From Rhizobium sp. WYJ-E13 (GTDB lineage Bacteria > Pseudomonadota > Alphaproteobacteria > Rhizobiales > Rhizobiaceae), in NCBI RefSeq assembly GCF_018987265.1, contig NZ_CP076853.1:3189501-3253500 (forward strand): 64,000 bases of DNA. Direction: 5' to 3'. Shown here piece by piece: positions 1 to 7,854 of the stretch. The position numbers and the translations under genes were made by a program. Every line of letters starts with the position of its first letter. The stretch's first letter is position 1. The notes under the pieces were generated by a model, which did not search any database, had not been told where the DNA came from, and saw only the letters and a program-made list of their open reading frames with translations.

Positions 1-1044
1 ATCGCCGCGCGGCGACCAGACCGGCGTGGAGTATCGGCCATCACCGAAGGAAATGCGGGTCTGGCCCGAACCATCGGCATTCATGACATAGATCTGCGAC
101 TGTCCGCCGCGGTCACTTTCGAAGGCGATACGGTTGCCGTCAGGCGAATAGGAGGGCGACGTGTCGATGGCCGCCGTCGAGGTCAGACGGGTCGTCGTGC
201 GCGAACGCAGGTCCATCGTATAGATGTTGGAATTGCCTTCCTGCTGCAGGCTCATGATGACCTTCTGGCCATCGGGAGAGAAGCGCGGCGAAAAGGTCAT
301 GCCCGGGAAGTTGCCGACCACTTCACGCTGTCCGGTTTCGAGCTGCAGCAGATAAACGCGCGGCTGCTGGTTGGCGAAGGACATGTAGGTCACTTCCTGC
401 CGGTTCGGCGAGAAGCGCGGCGTCAGCACGAGGTCACTGCCATCCGTCAGCATGCGCACGTTGAAGCCATCCTGATCCATGATCGCCAGCTGGCGCTTGC
501 GCTGCTGCTTGGTGCCGGATTCGGAAACGAAGACGACACGGGTATCGAAATAGCCCTCTTCGCCGGTGATCTGCTTATAGATCGCATCAGCGATAATATG
601 GGCGACACGGCGCCAGTTCTCGGGCTGCGTGTAGAACTGCTGGCCGGTCATCTGCTGACCGGCGAACGGATCCCAGAGGCGGAATTCAGCACGAAGGCGG
701 CCATCCGCTTCCTGCGTCACACGACCGGTCACGAGTGCCTGGGCATTGATGACCTTCCAATCCTCGAAGCGTGGCGAAGCATCGGGATTGGAGATCTTCT
801 CAATAAAGGCCGTCTTGTTGATCGGCGCAAACAGGCCGGATCGCTGCAGGTCGGCTGCGATCACTTGTGAGACCTGCGCGCCCATATTGCCCTGCAGGAA
901 GTCCGTCACCGCGATCGGCAACGGCTGGACATTACCTTTTCGGATGTCGATGGTCACCAGCGCATTCGCCGGCGTCGCGAAGACGGCCGCAGTCATCAGG
1001 CCAGCGGCGACCATGATGGCGCGGAAGAAGGAACACTTTGTCAT
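1..1044 (-). CDS. tolB: Tol-Pal system beta-propeller protein TolB (3' end cut by window edge)
   Basis: Periplasmic beta-propeller of the Tol-Pal system, which links outer-membrane Pal to inner-membrane TolQRA and helps outer-membrane constriction at division. The frame runs open from an ATG at 1044 to the window edge (348 codons; the rest of the protein lies outside). An N-terminal signal peptide (about residues 1-29, ending ...ATPANA) precedes the TolB N-terminal domain (roughly 30-170), and repeated propeller blades follow with the typical [19 protein letters not shown] and IYVMNADGS motifs. It is the last visible gene of the minus-strand tol operon, 20 bp after the TolA-C-like gene. Family identity is clear; the C-terminal blades and any pal gene cannot be seen here. 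Confidence 0.95.
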   Translation of the reverse strand, partial: MTKCSFFRAIMVAAGLMTAAVFATPANALVTIDIRKGNVQPLPIAVTDFLQGNMGAQVSQVIAADLQRSGLFAPINKTAFIEKISNPDASPRFEDWKVINAQALVTGRVTQEADGRLRAEFRLWDPFAGQQMTGQQFYTQPENWRRVAHIIADAIYKQITGEEGYFDTRVVFVSESGTKQQRKRQLAIMDQDGFNVRMLTDGSDLVLTPRFSPNRQEVTYMSFANQQPRVYLLQLETGQREVVGNFPGMTFSPRFSPDGQKVIMSLQQEGNSNIYTMDLRSRTTTRLTSTAAIDTSPSYSPDGNRIAFESDRGGQSQIYVMNADGSGQTRISFGDGRYSTPVWSPRGD

Positions 1045-1064
1045 ACCAAACAGCCTTTCAGCAT

Positions 1065-1478
1065 CTATGGAGTCGGATCGCTGGGTTCGAAGCGCAGGAC
1101 GACTTCTTTCCAGGACTCGTATTTGTCTTTCGGAAGCATGATGAACGGCGATGCGCGTTGCACTGTACGGAGAGCCGCAGCCGACAAACTTTGTCGTGCG
1201 GCCTCATCGCCGCCTGAAGCCGTCACGAGGGGCGACTCTTTGATCGCGCCAGTCCTGCTAAGCTTCAGGTGAACGGTGATCAGAACCTGGTCATCGTCCA
1301 GCAAGCCCGCAGGGATATTGAAATACGTCGCTACCGCCTGCTGGATCGCCGCAGCCGACGCGTCGGCTGTTGCTGCCCCGGCTGACTGTGCCGGTGCCGC
1401 AGAGGCGCAGCCCAGAATCGTGCCAAGCACTAGGACGGCTGCAAGGGATTTGTTGCCATGGGACAGGTCCGTCAGCAT
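1065..1478 (-). CDS. Small exported protein with a TolA/TonB-like C-terminal domain
   Basis: 137 aa. The C-terminal half (about residues 65-134) is a clear paralogue of the C-terminal domain of the preceding TolA: both share an [IV]xVHxKL strand, an SGG turn and the block MLPKDKYxxWxEVxLxFxP. The N-terminus has a hydrophobic export segment (about residues 11-27) ending in ILGC, which is close to a lipobox, so it may be a lipoprotein; there is no long Pro/Lys-rich spanning region as in TolA. Its ATG follows the tolA TAG stop directly (TAGATG), so translational coupling is likely. Possible roles are a periplasmic partner or competitor for TolB/Pal contacts of TolA domain III, but this is inference; the function is unknown. 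Confidence 0.8.
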   Translation of the reverse strand: MLTDLSHGNKSLAAVLVLGTILGCASAAPAQSAGAATADASAAAIQQAVATYFNIPAGLLDDDQVLITVHLKLSRTGAIKESPLVTASGGDEAARQSLSAAALRTVQRASPFIMLPKDKYESWKEVVLRFEPSDPTP

Positions 1479-2618
1479 CTAGATTCCCATGCTGCTCGGA
1501 TCGAAGTTCAATTCGACCTCATTCCAAGCGTCATACTTGTCCTTCGGAAGCATCGAGAAGGGCGCGGATTTCATGACGGCTCTGTAGGCGCCGCTTTCCA
1601 GCGCACGTCGCGTGGAATCGCTGCTGCTACCACCTGAGGACTCAACTTCAGGCTGGCCGATAATGTTACCATCCTTATCGAGCTTCATATGTACCCTGAT
1701 GACCATGCCGGAAAGCCCTTCCATTCCGGGGGTGATCAGCCAATTACCCTCGATCAAACCTTGCAGCGCATTCTCTTCGCTTTGGCTGAGTTTCGAGCCG
1801 CCCGTGCTCTTCTTCGCACCCAACGATGCCTCCTGAGTCGAGCGCTTCGCACCACCGGCAGACGGATCAGTCTTATTCAGCAGCGCAGAAATCTCATCGG
1901 CGTTGAAGTCGCTCTTCATCGACGAAGCGGATTTCGCCACTTCGCGCTTCTGATCATCCTTCTTCTTGTCAGTCGGCTTTTCAGCAGCCTTCGGCTGATC
2001 CGGGGTCTTCTCCGGCGGCTTCTCGGCGGGCTTCTGCTCTGGTGGTTTTACCTGGGGCTTGACCACCGGGGTCGGCACCTTGTCAGGCAATGCTTCCGCA
2101 TCCGGCTTCGGCGGCTCCTCAGGCTTTGCCTGTTCTTCCGGTGGCTTTTCCTCAGGCTTCGGCGGCGGCGTTATCTCTGCCGGCTTGGTCTGGGGAATGG
2201 AAGCAACTTCCTTCGGCTGCTCGACTTCGGTCTCTTCCTTGTTGACTTCCTTGACGTCGTTCGGCTTGGGATCAACCTGCGGCAAGGGCTTTTCGCTGGA
2301 ATTGGCGGCGGCCGCCTCGCTGTTGCTCGGCTTGGCGTTCGGAACCGGCGGCGTCTTCAGATCGGCATTGTTGTCACCGGCGTTTTCCGCCGGCTGCGGG
2401 ATCGGCGGCCGGGTTGTCGGCACGGGTGCAGAGGTCTCCTTCTTCGGAGCCTTCTTGTCACCCTGCTGCAGCTGCGTGATGGACTCTACCGGCACGAGGT
2501 CGACCGGCATCGCCTCGAAATCCTCCACCTTGAAGGTCTCAGGAGCGCTCAGCGACACCAGCGCCCAGGTAAGCACCAGCCCGTGCAGAACCGCAGATGT
2601 GACGACGCTGGTCTTCAT
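1479..2618 (-). CDS. tolA: Cell envelope integrity protein TolA
   Basis: 379 aa. Inner-membrane protein that transmits proton-motive-force energy from TolQR to the outer-membrane side of the Tol-Pal complex. Residues 1-25 form a short cytoplasmic tip plus one membrane anchor. Residues about 50-240 are a very Pro/Glu/Lys-rich low-complexity stretch, which would span the periplasm. Residues about 275-379 form the TolA/TonB C-terminal domain (VIRVHMKLDKDGNIIGQPEV, MLPKDKYDAWNEVELNF). The gene starts 8 bp after the tolR stop, and its own stop touches the start codon of the next gene. The low-complexity region is poorly conserved by nature, so identity rests on architecture and operon position. 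Confidence 0.92.
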   Translation of the reverse strand: MKTSVVTSAVLHGLVLTWALVSLSAPETFKVEDFEAMPVDLVPVESITQLQQGDKKAPKKETSAPVPTTRPPIPQPAENAGDNNADLKTPPVPNAKPSNSEAAAANSSEKPLPQVDPKPNDVKEVNKEETEVEQPKEVASIPQTKPAEITPPPKPEEKPPEEQAKPEEPPKPDAEALPDKVPTPVVKPQVKPPEQKPAEKPPEKTPDQPKAAEKPTDKKKDDQKREVAKSASSMKSDFNADEISALLNKTDPSAGGAKRSTQEASLGAKKSTGGSKLSQSEENALQGLIEGNWLITPGMEGLSGMVIRVHMKLDKDGNIIGQPEVESSGGSSSDSTRRALESGAYRAVMKSAPFSMLPKDKYDAWNEVELNFDPSSMGI

Positions 2619-2626
2619 CTTGAGCG

Positions 2627-3082
2627 TTACTGGTCCTTCTTCTGCTGCGTCACGAGGCCGATATTCTTGAAGCCCGCGCCCTGGATACGGGCCATGACGT
2701 CAGCAATCACGCCGTAAGGCGCAGTCGCATCGCCGCGCACGAAGATGCGCTCGTTGTAACCGGTGGTGGCGATCGCCTCGAGCTTGGCAGCAATTTCTTC
2801 AGCCGGGATCGGCGTTTCCTGCAGATAGACTTCGCCGCTGTTCTTGACCGAAATCGTGATCGGCTGCGTCTCGGAATTCAGCGCCTTGGCCTGCGTTTCC
2901 GGCAGGTCGATCGGAACGCCGACGGTCATCATCGGGGCCGCCACCATGAAGATGATGAGCAGCACGAGCATGACGTCGACGAGCGGCGTCACGTTGATTT
3001 CGGAGATCACTCCCTTGTTGCGGCCACCGCGGCGGCGGCGTCCGCCGCCCCCTCCGCCATTGCCGCCTACAGCCATACCCAT
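2627..3082 (-). CDS. tolR: Biopolymer transport protein TolR (ExbD family)
   Basis: 151 aa, usual ExbD/TolR size. A Gly/Arg-rich cytoplasmic tail (about residues 5-22) precedes one membrane segment (about 33-53) carrying the conserved acidic residue Asp36 in PLVDVMLVLLIIF, which in this family takes part in proton flow with TolQ. The periplasmic domain follows, with the typical IFVRGDATAPYG motif near residue 115. The start overlaps the end of tolQ by 16 bp, so the two genes are probably translationally coupled. An in-frame Met at residue 3 is an alternative start. Confidence 0.95.
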   Translation of the reverse strand: MGMAVGGNGGGGGGRRRRGGRNKGVISEINVTPLVDVMLVLLIIFMVAAPMMTVGVPIDLPETQAKALNSETQPITISVKNSGEVYLQETPIPAEEIAAKLEAIATTGYNERIFVRGDATAPYGVIADVMARIQGAGFKNIGLVTQQKKDQ

Positions 3083-3816
3083 GGTCGTCTGCTCCGTTCC
3101 TGCGCCGCCTGGCGCGGCTGCAGCTTCTCATCGATCTGGCGCGAAAGGATCGCGGAGAATTCATCCGCGAAGCCTTCCATGCGACCCGAAAGCTTGCCGG
3201 CGTCGGCGGAGAACTTGTTGTAGGCGATAACCGCCGGAATAGCGGCGACCAGGCCGATGGCGGTTGCCAGAAGTGCTTCCGCGATACCGGGCGCCACGAC
3301 TGCAAGGTTGGTCGACTTCGAACCGGCGATTGCCTGGAACGAGGTCATGATGCCGACGACCGTACCGAAAAGTCCGATGAACGGACCGGCCGAACCGATC
3401 GTCGCGAGCGAGCCGAGACGGGCCGAGAGATATTCGGATTCACGGGCAAGCGTCACATCCATGGCGCGATCGATACGCATCTGCAGGCCGATCGGCGAAC
3501 GCGCACCGCGCTCGAAGGACTTCTTCCATTCGCGCATCGCCGCGACGAAGATCGCCGCAAGGCCGGTATTGTTGCGCTCGGAAAGCGTCCGATAAAGTTC
3601 TTCCAGCGACTGGCCCGACCAGAAGACCTGCTCGAACTTGTCGAACTGGCGACGGGCACGGCCATAAGCCAGGTATTTGTCGATGACGATAGCCCAGGTC
3701 CACACCGAAGCGGCGATAAGGCCGAGCATGACCAGCTTGACGACGATGCCGGCCTGCATGAAAAGCGACCAGAGGCTGACGTCGGTCGTGGCTGCTGCCA
3801 ATCCTACTTGTTCCAT
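3067..3816 (-). CDS. tolQ: Tol-Pal motor protein TolQ (MotA/TolQ/ExbB family)
   Basis: 249 aa from the chosen ATG at 3816 (MEQVGLAAATTDVSL), which fits the family; a longer frame to 3876 adds 20 residues without family support. Membrane segment 1 lies at about residues 22-45. The paired segments 2 and 3, with the typical GPFIGLFGTVVGIM and GIAEALLATAIGLVAAIPAV motifs, lie at about 140-200. With TolR it forms the proton-driven stator-like motor that energises TolA. It is the first of the tol genes proper; ybgC lies 405 bp upstream on the same strand. A purine-rich GGGGAT about 10 nt before the ATG can serve as ribosome binding site. Confidence 0.95.
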   Translation of the reverse strand: MEQVGLAAATTDVSLWSLFMQAGIVVKLVMLGLIAASVWTWAIVIDKYLAYGRARRQFDKFEQVFWSGQSLEELYRTLSERNNTGLAAIFVAAMREWKKSFERGARSPIGLQMRIDRAMDVTLARESEYLSARLGSLATIGSAGPFIGLFGTVVGIMTSFQAIAGSKSTNLAVVAPGIAEALLATAIGLVAAIPAVIAYNKFSADAGKLSGRMEGFADEFSAILSRQIDEKLQPRQAAQERSRRPWVWL

Positions 3817-4221
3817 AGATCCAAAATCCCCGAATCCAAACGCCCGGCGCTTGACCGGGCGGCACGAAGTGATCACGCAAGAATGTCTGGCGGCCGCCGC
3901 CCAAAGCCCTGGTCAAGCTTCCAAGCTCTTCTTTCGCCTTCCTTGCCGTCAAATTTGGTCAAAGGAAGGCGTGCGTCGCACAAACTCCGACTCCGCGAGT
4001 AAGACACCATTATGGTTAATAGATCGTTAGTGCCAGACTATGACAGCGGGAATGTCGCGGGAGATTTTGTTCCTGGATTAACTTGACCGGAGAATCGTCC
4101 GGTTGCTGAACACAGCGCTCATCTTGCAGCGCGGCAATTCCTTCACATAAAATTCAAGTTTTTACAAGCCCCGTATCGGGGCGCTCCGCACAGGGAAACG
4201 GCGGTATTGCCGGCCTCTTGC
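3817..4221. other. 405-bp intergenic region between ybgC and tolQ with two hairpins
   Basis: No gene is supported here. The stretch holds an inverted repeat GCCCCG-TAT-CGGGGC at 4168-4182, about 40 bp past the ybgC stop, and another ACCGGA-GAATCG-TCCGGT at 4086-4103. The first is followed on the minus strand by TTGTAAAAAC, which is T-poor, so it is at best a weak terminator for ybgC. A tolQ promoter is expected in this stretch, but no convincing -35/-10 pair could be assigned. Confidence 0.35.
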
Positions 4222-4671
4222 TCAGGTCTCAGGAATGAGCATTTGCCTCGCCAGCGCTTCCGGCAACCGGCGCGGTCTGCCCTTGGCGTTGATGACGGCA
4301 ATGATCACCTTGGCGGCAATCAAGAGCGTATCATCACGGCGGATTTCCTGATTGAGGACCATCTTGGCACCCCCTGCCTTTTCCGTGTGGGTCAGCACGG
4401 TCAGGATATTGTCCATTCGGGCGGGGCTCTTGAAGTCAATCTCCATGCGATGGACAACGAAAACCAGCCCGTCCTCGTCGGCACTGACAAGTTCATGCTG
4501 CTCGACACCAAGGCAGCGCAGATAGTCCGTACGGCCACGTTCGAGGAAATGCAGATAACGTGCATGATAGACCAGACCGGAGAAATCCGTATCTTCATAA
4601 TAGACTCGCTGCACGAGCCTGTGGCCCGCTTCGGTAAGTTCGCCGGAAATAGAAAAACTGTGTTCCGCCAT
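4222..4671 (-). CDS. ybgC: Tol-Pal-associated acyl-CoA thioesterase YbgC
   Basis: 149 aa hotdog-fold 4-hydroxybenzoyl-CoA-type thioesterase. The family motif YYEDTDFSGLVYHARYLHFLERGRTDYLR is at about residues 24-52, with the Asp/His of TDFSG and YHARY as active-site residues. The start at 4671 (MAEHSFSI) is preceded by GGAGAAA; an upstream start at 4728 lacks support. The gene commonly precedes tolQ in proteobacteria, where it is thought to act on phospholipid or acyl-CoA metabolism with the Tol complex. It is transcribed away from the divergent sqdB gene, with 119 bp between the two starts. Confidence 0.93.
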   Translation of the reverse strand: MAEHSFSISGELTEAGHRLVQRVYYEDTDFSGLVYHARYLHFLERGRTDYLRCLGVEQHELVSADEDGLVFVVHRMEIDFKSPARMDNILTVLTHTEKAGGAKMVLNQEIRRDDTLLIAAKVIIAVINAKGRPRRLPEALARQMLIPET

Positions 4672-4744
4672 AATTTTCTCCAAACTTTCCGGCCCTCTTT
4701 GACGCAACACGTCTCGACAGGCAAGCATTGAACAATTGTCATAT

Positions 4745-4767
4745 TTCCTAACTATTCCCGTTAGGAA
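4745..4767. promoter_or_regulatory. Inverted repeat in the ybgC-sqdB divergent promoter region
   Basis: TTCCTAAC at 4745-4752 and its exact complement GTTAGGAA at 4760-4767 are separated by 7 nt. The repeat ends 23 bp before the sqdB start and lies upstream of ybgC on the other strand, which is a usual place for a repressor operator or 5'-leader hairpin. The sqdB ribosome site AGGAG follows at about 4778-4782. No regulator is identified; a half-site TGTCAT at 4739-4744 recalls part of a rhizobial Pho box but a second half is missing. Confidence 0.5.
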
Positions 4768-4790
4768 GCAACCGATGAGGAGCCAGTGGC

Positions 4791-6011
4791 ATGAAGATTG
4801 CGGTGATGGGCGGAGACGGATTCATCGGTTGGCCAACCTCGCTACACCTCTCCGAGGCCGGGCATGACGTGCACATCCTCGACAATCTCTCCCGCCGCTG
4901 GATCGATACCGAACTGGGCGTCCAGTCGCTGACGCCAATGGACTCGATCCAAGAGCGCACCCGCATCTGGCATGCAGAAACCGGCCGCCGCATCCATTTC
5001 AACCTCATCGATCTCGCCCGCGACTACGAGCTCCTGAAGAAGTGGCTCGCTGAAAACCGGCCGGATGCGATCATCCATTTCGCCGAGCAGCGCGCCGCCC
5101 CCTACTCGATGAAGAGCGACCGCCACAAGAACTACACGGTCAACAACAATGTCAGCGCCACGCACAACCTGCTGAATGCGCTGGTCGAGCTGCAGCTCGA
5201 TGCGCATCTGGTCCATTTGGGCACCATGGGCGTCTACGGCTATTCGACGGTTGGCGCTGCGATTCCTGAAGGTTATCTGCCTGTCGGCATCGAGACGATG
5301 GGCGGCGAGACCGTCTCCCAGGAAATCCTCTACCCGTCCAATCCCGGCTCGATCTATCACATGACCAAGTGCCTGGATCAGCTGCTTTTCCAATTCTATG
5401 CCAAGAACGACGGTCTCAGGATTACCGATCTGCATCAGGGCATCGTCTGGGGCACGCATACCGAACAGACGCGCCGCCATCCGCAGCTCATCAACCGCTT
5501 CGATTATGATGGCGACTACGGCACGGTGCTGAACCGTTTTCTCATTCAGGCCGCTATCGGCTATCCGCTGACGGTTCACGGCACCGGCGGCCAGACGCGC
5601 GCTTTCATCCATATCCAGGATTCGGTCCGGTGCATCGAGCTGGCACTGAAGAACCCGCCCGCCCGCGGCTCGCGAGTCGAAATCTTCAACCAGATGACGG
5701 AAACCCATCGGGTGCGCGATCTCGCCGAAATGATCGCCGAGATGAGCGGCTCCGAAATCGCCTGGCTGCCCAACCCACGTAAGGAAGCGGCCGAAAACGA
5801 TCTGGTCGTCAAGAACGACAAGTTCCTCGGCCTCGGCCTCAATCCGATTACGCTCCAGTCCGGACTGCTCGACGAAATCGTCGAAGTCGCCAAGAAATTC
5901 GCCTACCGCGTCGATCGCTCCCGCGTTCCGGCCGTGTCAGCCTGGACGAAGGATATCGCGGCAACGATCAATCATGACCCGGAAGGCAAGCGACTGAAGT
6001 CGGTATCGTGA
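4791..6011 (+). CDS. sqdB: UDP-sulfoquinovose synthase SqdB
   Basis: 406 aa, extended short-chain dehydrogenase. It converts UDP-glucose plus sulfite to UDP-sulfoquinovose, the head-group donor for the sulfolipid SQDG. The NAD-binding motif GGDGFIG is at residues 7-13. The catalytic set is visible: Thr145 in GTMGVYG and the YxxxK pair Tyr189/Lys193 in YHMTK. Other family blocks are FAEQRAAPYSM (about 104-114) and RRWIDTELG (about 36-44). The ATG is preceded by AGGAG at good spacing. It is the first gene of the sqdB-sqdD-sqdC operon; in rhizobia this lipid partly replaces phospholipids, notably when phosphate is short. Confidence 0.97.
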   Translation: MKIAVMGGDGFIGWPTSLHLSEAGHDVHILDNLSRRWIDTELGVQSLTPMDSIQERTRIWHAETGRRIHFNLIDLARDYELLKKWLAENRPDAIIHFAEQRAAPYSMKSDRHKNYTVNNNVSATHNLLNALVELQLDAHLVHLGTMGVYGYSTVGAAIPEGYLPVGIETMGGETVSQEILYPSNPGSIYHMTKCLDQLLFQFYAKNDGLRITDLHQGIVWGTHTEQTRRHPQLINRFDYDGDYGTVLNRFLIQAAIGYPLTVHGTGGQTRAFIHIQDSVRCIELALKNPPARGSRVEIFNQMTETHRVRDLAEMIAEMSGSEIAWLPNPRKEAAENDLVVKNDKFLGLGLNPITLQSGLLDEIVEVAKKFAYRVDRSRVPAVSAWTKDIAATINHDPEGKRLKSVS

Positions 6012-6040
6012 TCGGCGCTCTGATGTCGAAACGCCGATCA
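6009..6040 (+). other. Stem-loop overlapping the sqdB stop codon
   Basis: TGATCGGCG at 6009-6017 pairs perfectly with CGCCGATCA at 6032-6040 around a 14-nt loop. The 5' arm begins with the sqdB TGA itself. No T-tract follows, so it is unlikely to be a full terminator; an mRNA processing or stability element between sqdB and sqdD is more plausible. Confidence 0.45.
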
Positions 6041-6078
6041 CGCGTGAATAAGGGCGCTTGTGGGAGCGCCCGCCACCC

Positions 6079-6903
6079 ATGACCCTTGTGCCACACTTCG
6101 CCTATATCACCCTCGTCACCAACGCCGACTACGCCATGGGCGCCACCGCTCTGGCGAACTCCCTGCGCCGCACCGGCACCGAATCCGCCATCGTCGTGCT
6201 CCATACAGGCGGTGTCGACGCCGCCGCCCTCGCCCCGCTGAAGGCTCTAGGTTGTCGGCTGATCGAGGTCGAACATCTGCCGTTGTCGGATGCTTTCAAC
6301 GAGCGCCATGCACGCGGCAATCTCCACGCCGCCGCCCCTTTCACCAAGGGCCGCAAGCCGGCTTTTCATTCGCCTCTCGATAATTTCTGCAAGCTCCGCC
6401 TCTGGCAACTCGTAGAATATGAGCGCTGCGTTTTCATCGATGCAGATGCAATCGTCCTGAAGAATATCGACAAGCTCTTCGCCTATCCGGAATTCTCCGC
6501 GGCGCCGAATGTCTATGAGAGCCTTGCTGATTTCCACCGCATGAATTCCGGCGTTTTCGTTGCTCGCCCTTCGGAGGAAACCTTCAGACGGATGCTGGAA
6601 CTCCTGGACCAACCCGACATCTTCTGGCGGCGCACCGACCAAAGCTTCCTCCAAACGTTCTTCCCCGATTGGCACGGCCTGCCCGTATATTTCAACATGC
6701 TGCAATATGTCTGGTTCACAATGCCGGCGCTGTGGGATTGGAAGAGCATCTCGGTCCTGCACTATCAGTATGAAAAACCGTGGGAAAAGGATCATCCCAA
6801 GGCAGCAAGGCTACAACCCTTGATCGATTTGTGGCATGATTTTCATACTGGCAGTTATGTGCCGGAGATTGCATCTCTGGCCAACCCGGATGAGGTTGTA
6901 TGA
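6079..6903 (+). CDS. sqdD: Glycosyltransferase family 8 protein, probable SqdD
   Basis: 274 aa, glycogenin-like GT-A fold enzyme. The Mn2+-binding DxD motif appears as FIDADAIVLKNID (about residues 117-129), with the N-terminal block AYITLVTNADYAMGATALANSL and a later MNSGVFVARPS block typical of GT8. In Rhodobacter and rhizobia the gene between sqdB and sqdC is needed to transfer sulfoquinovose from the UDP sugar onto the lipid acceptor; the context here is the same. ATG 6079 is chosen over a TTG at 6058 because homology starts there; GGAG lies 12 nt upstream, which is a rather long spacing. The end overlaps sqdC by 4 bp (ATGA). Confidence 0.85.
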   Translation: MTLVPHFAYITLVTNADYAMGATALANSLRRTGTESAIVVLHTGGVDAAALAPLKALGCRLIEVEHLPLSDAFNERHARGNLHAAAPFTKGRKPAFHSPLDNFCKLRLWQLVEYERCVFIDADAIVLKNIDKLFAYPEFSAAPNVYESLADFHRMNSGVFVARPSEETFRRMLELLDQPDIFWRRTDQSFLQTFFPDWHGLPVYFNMLQYVWFTMPALWDWKSISVLHYQYEKPWEKDHPKAARLQPLIDLWHDFHTGSYVPEIASLANPDEVV

Positions 6904-7814
6904 AAGTACTGGTATCAGGCGGAACGGGTCTTGTCGGACGTTATATCGTCGAAGAGCTGCTTTCAGCCGGATACCAGGTGATCGTCGGTGCGCGACATGC
7001 GCCTCTTCCCCGCTTCTTCTCCCGCCCCGTTGATTTCACCCCGCTTTCGCTCGACCCGGACGAAAACGATATCGGCGCCTTCGATGATGCCTATTTTTTC
7101 GTGCACGCAGCCTTCAGCCATGTCGCGGGAAAATATCGTGGCGGCGAAGGCGATGATCCCAAGGCATTTCGACGACTGAACCTCGATGGCACCGTCAAGC
7201 TTTTCGAGGAGGCAAAGCGCGCCGGCACCCGCCGTTGCATCTTCATCTCCAGCCGCGCCGCCTATGGCGAGCATGCGCCGGGCACCGAGCTTTTCGAAAC
7301 CACGTCATCCATACCGGAAACACTCTACGGACAGGTCAAGCTCGATGCGGAGCGGGCTCTTGCCCATCTTTGCGGCCCCGGCTTTGCGGGAGCAAGCCTG
7401 CGGGCCACAGGCATTTATGGCGACCACGCGCCGAACAAATGGGATGGGCTGATTGACTTCTATCTTACCGGACAGCCTGTTTCCCCGCGCGCCGGTACCG
7501 AAGTGCATGGACGCGACCTCGGCCGCGCCGTGCGGCTGATGCTCGAAACAGAAAGCACCCGGATCTCCGGCGAGACCTTCAATGTTTCGGATATCGCCGT
7601 CGATACGAGAGATATTCTTTCCCCGATCCGGCAACACGTCGACTGTCCCTTCCCGCTGCCCGAGGCGGCGGACAAGACAGACCTTTGTGCCATGAATACG
7701 CGCAAGATTGTTGCGCTCGGCTGGAAGCCTGGTGGCATGCCCCTTTTCGCGCAGACGATGCGGCATTTGGCCGAGACAAAATCGACTCTGCGGCCAAGTT
7801 CCACGCAAGTCTGA
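6900..7814 (+). CDS. sqdC: NAD(P)-dependent epimerase/dehydratase family protein, probable SqdC
   Basis: 304 aa atypical short-chain dehydrogenase with the N-terminal nucleotide motif GGTGLVGRYI (about residues 8-17), a SSRAAYGEHAPG block near 118-129 and a YGQVK catalytic motif (Tyr/Lys about 140-144). It starts on the sqdD stop (ATGA overlap), so it is the third gene of the sulfolipid operon. Loss of sqdC in Rhodobacter sphaeroides is reported to cause build-up of sulfoquinovosyl-dihydroxyacetone, so a role in late sulfolipid assembly is likely, but the exact reaction is not certain. The SqdC name rests mainly on gene order. Confidence 0.72.
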   Translation: MKVLVSGGTGLVGRYIVEELLSAGYQVIVGARHAPLPRFFSRPVDFTPLSLDPDENDIGAFDDAYFFVHAAFSHVAGKYRGGEGDDPKAFRRLNLDGTVKLFEEAKRAGTRRCIFISSRAAYGEHAPGTELFETTSSIPETLYGQVKLDAERALAHLCGPGFAGASLRATGIYGDHAPNKWDGLIDFYLTGQPVSPRAGTEVHGRDLGRAVRLMLETESTRISGETFNVSDIAVDTRDILSPIRQHVDCPFPLPEAADKTDLCAMNTRKIVALGWKPGGMPLFAQTMRHLAETKSTLRPSSTQV

Positions 7815-7854
7815 TCTGGCAGAGTACGCCCCAAATGTAACCGGGGAGTATCCT

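Noticed and set aside
4737..4760. Pho box upstream of sqdB
   Set aside because: Only one TGTCAT half-site is found; a full box needs two spaced half-sites, which are missing.
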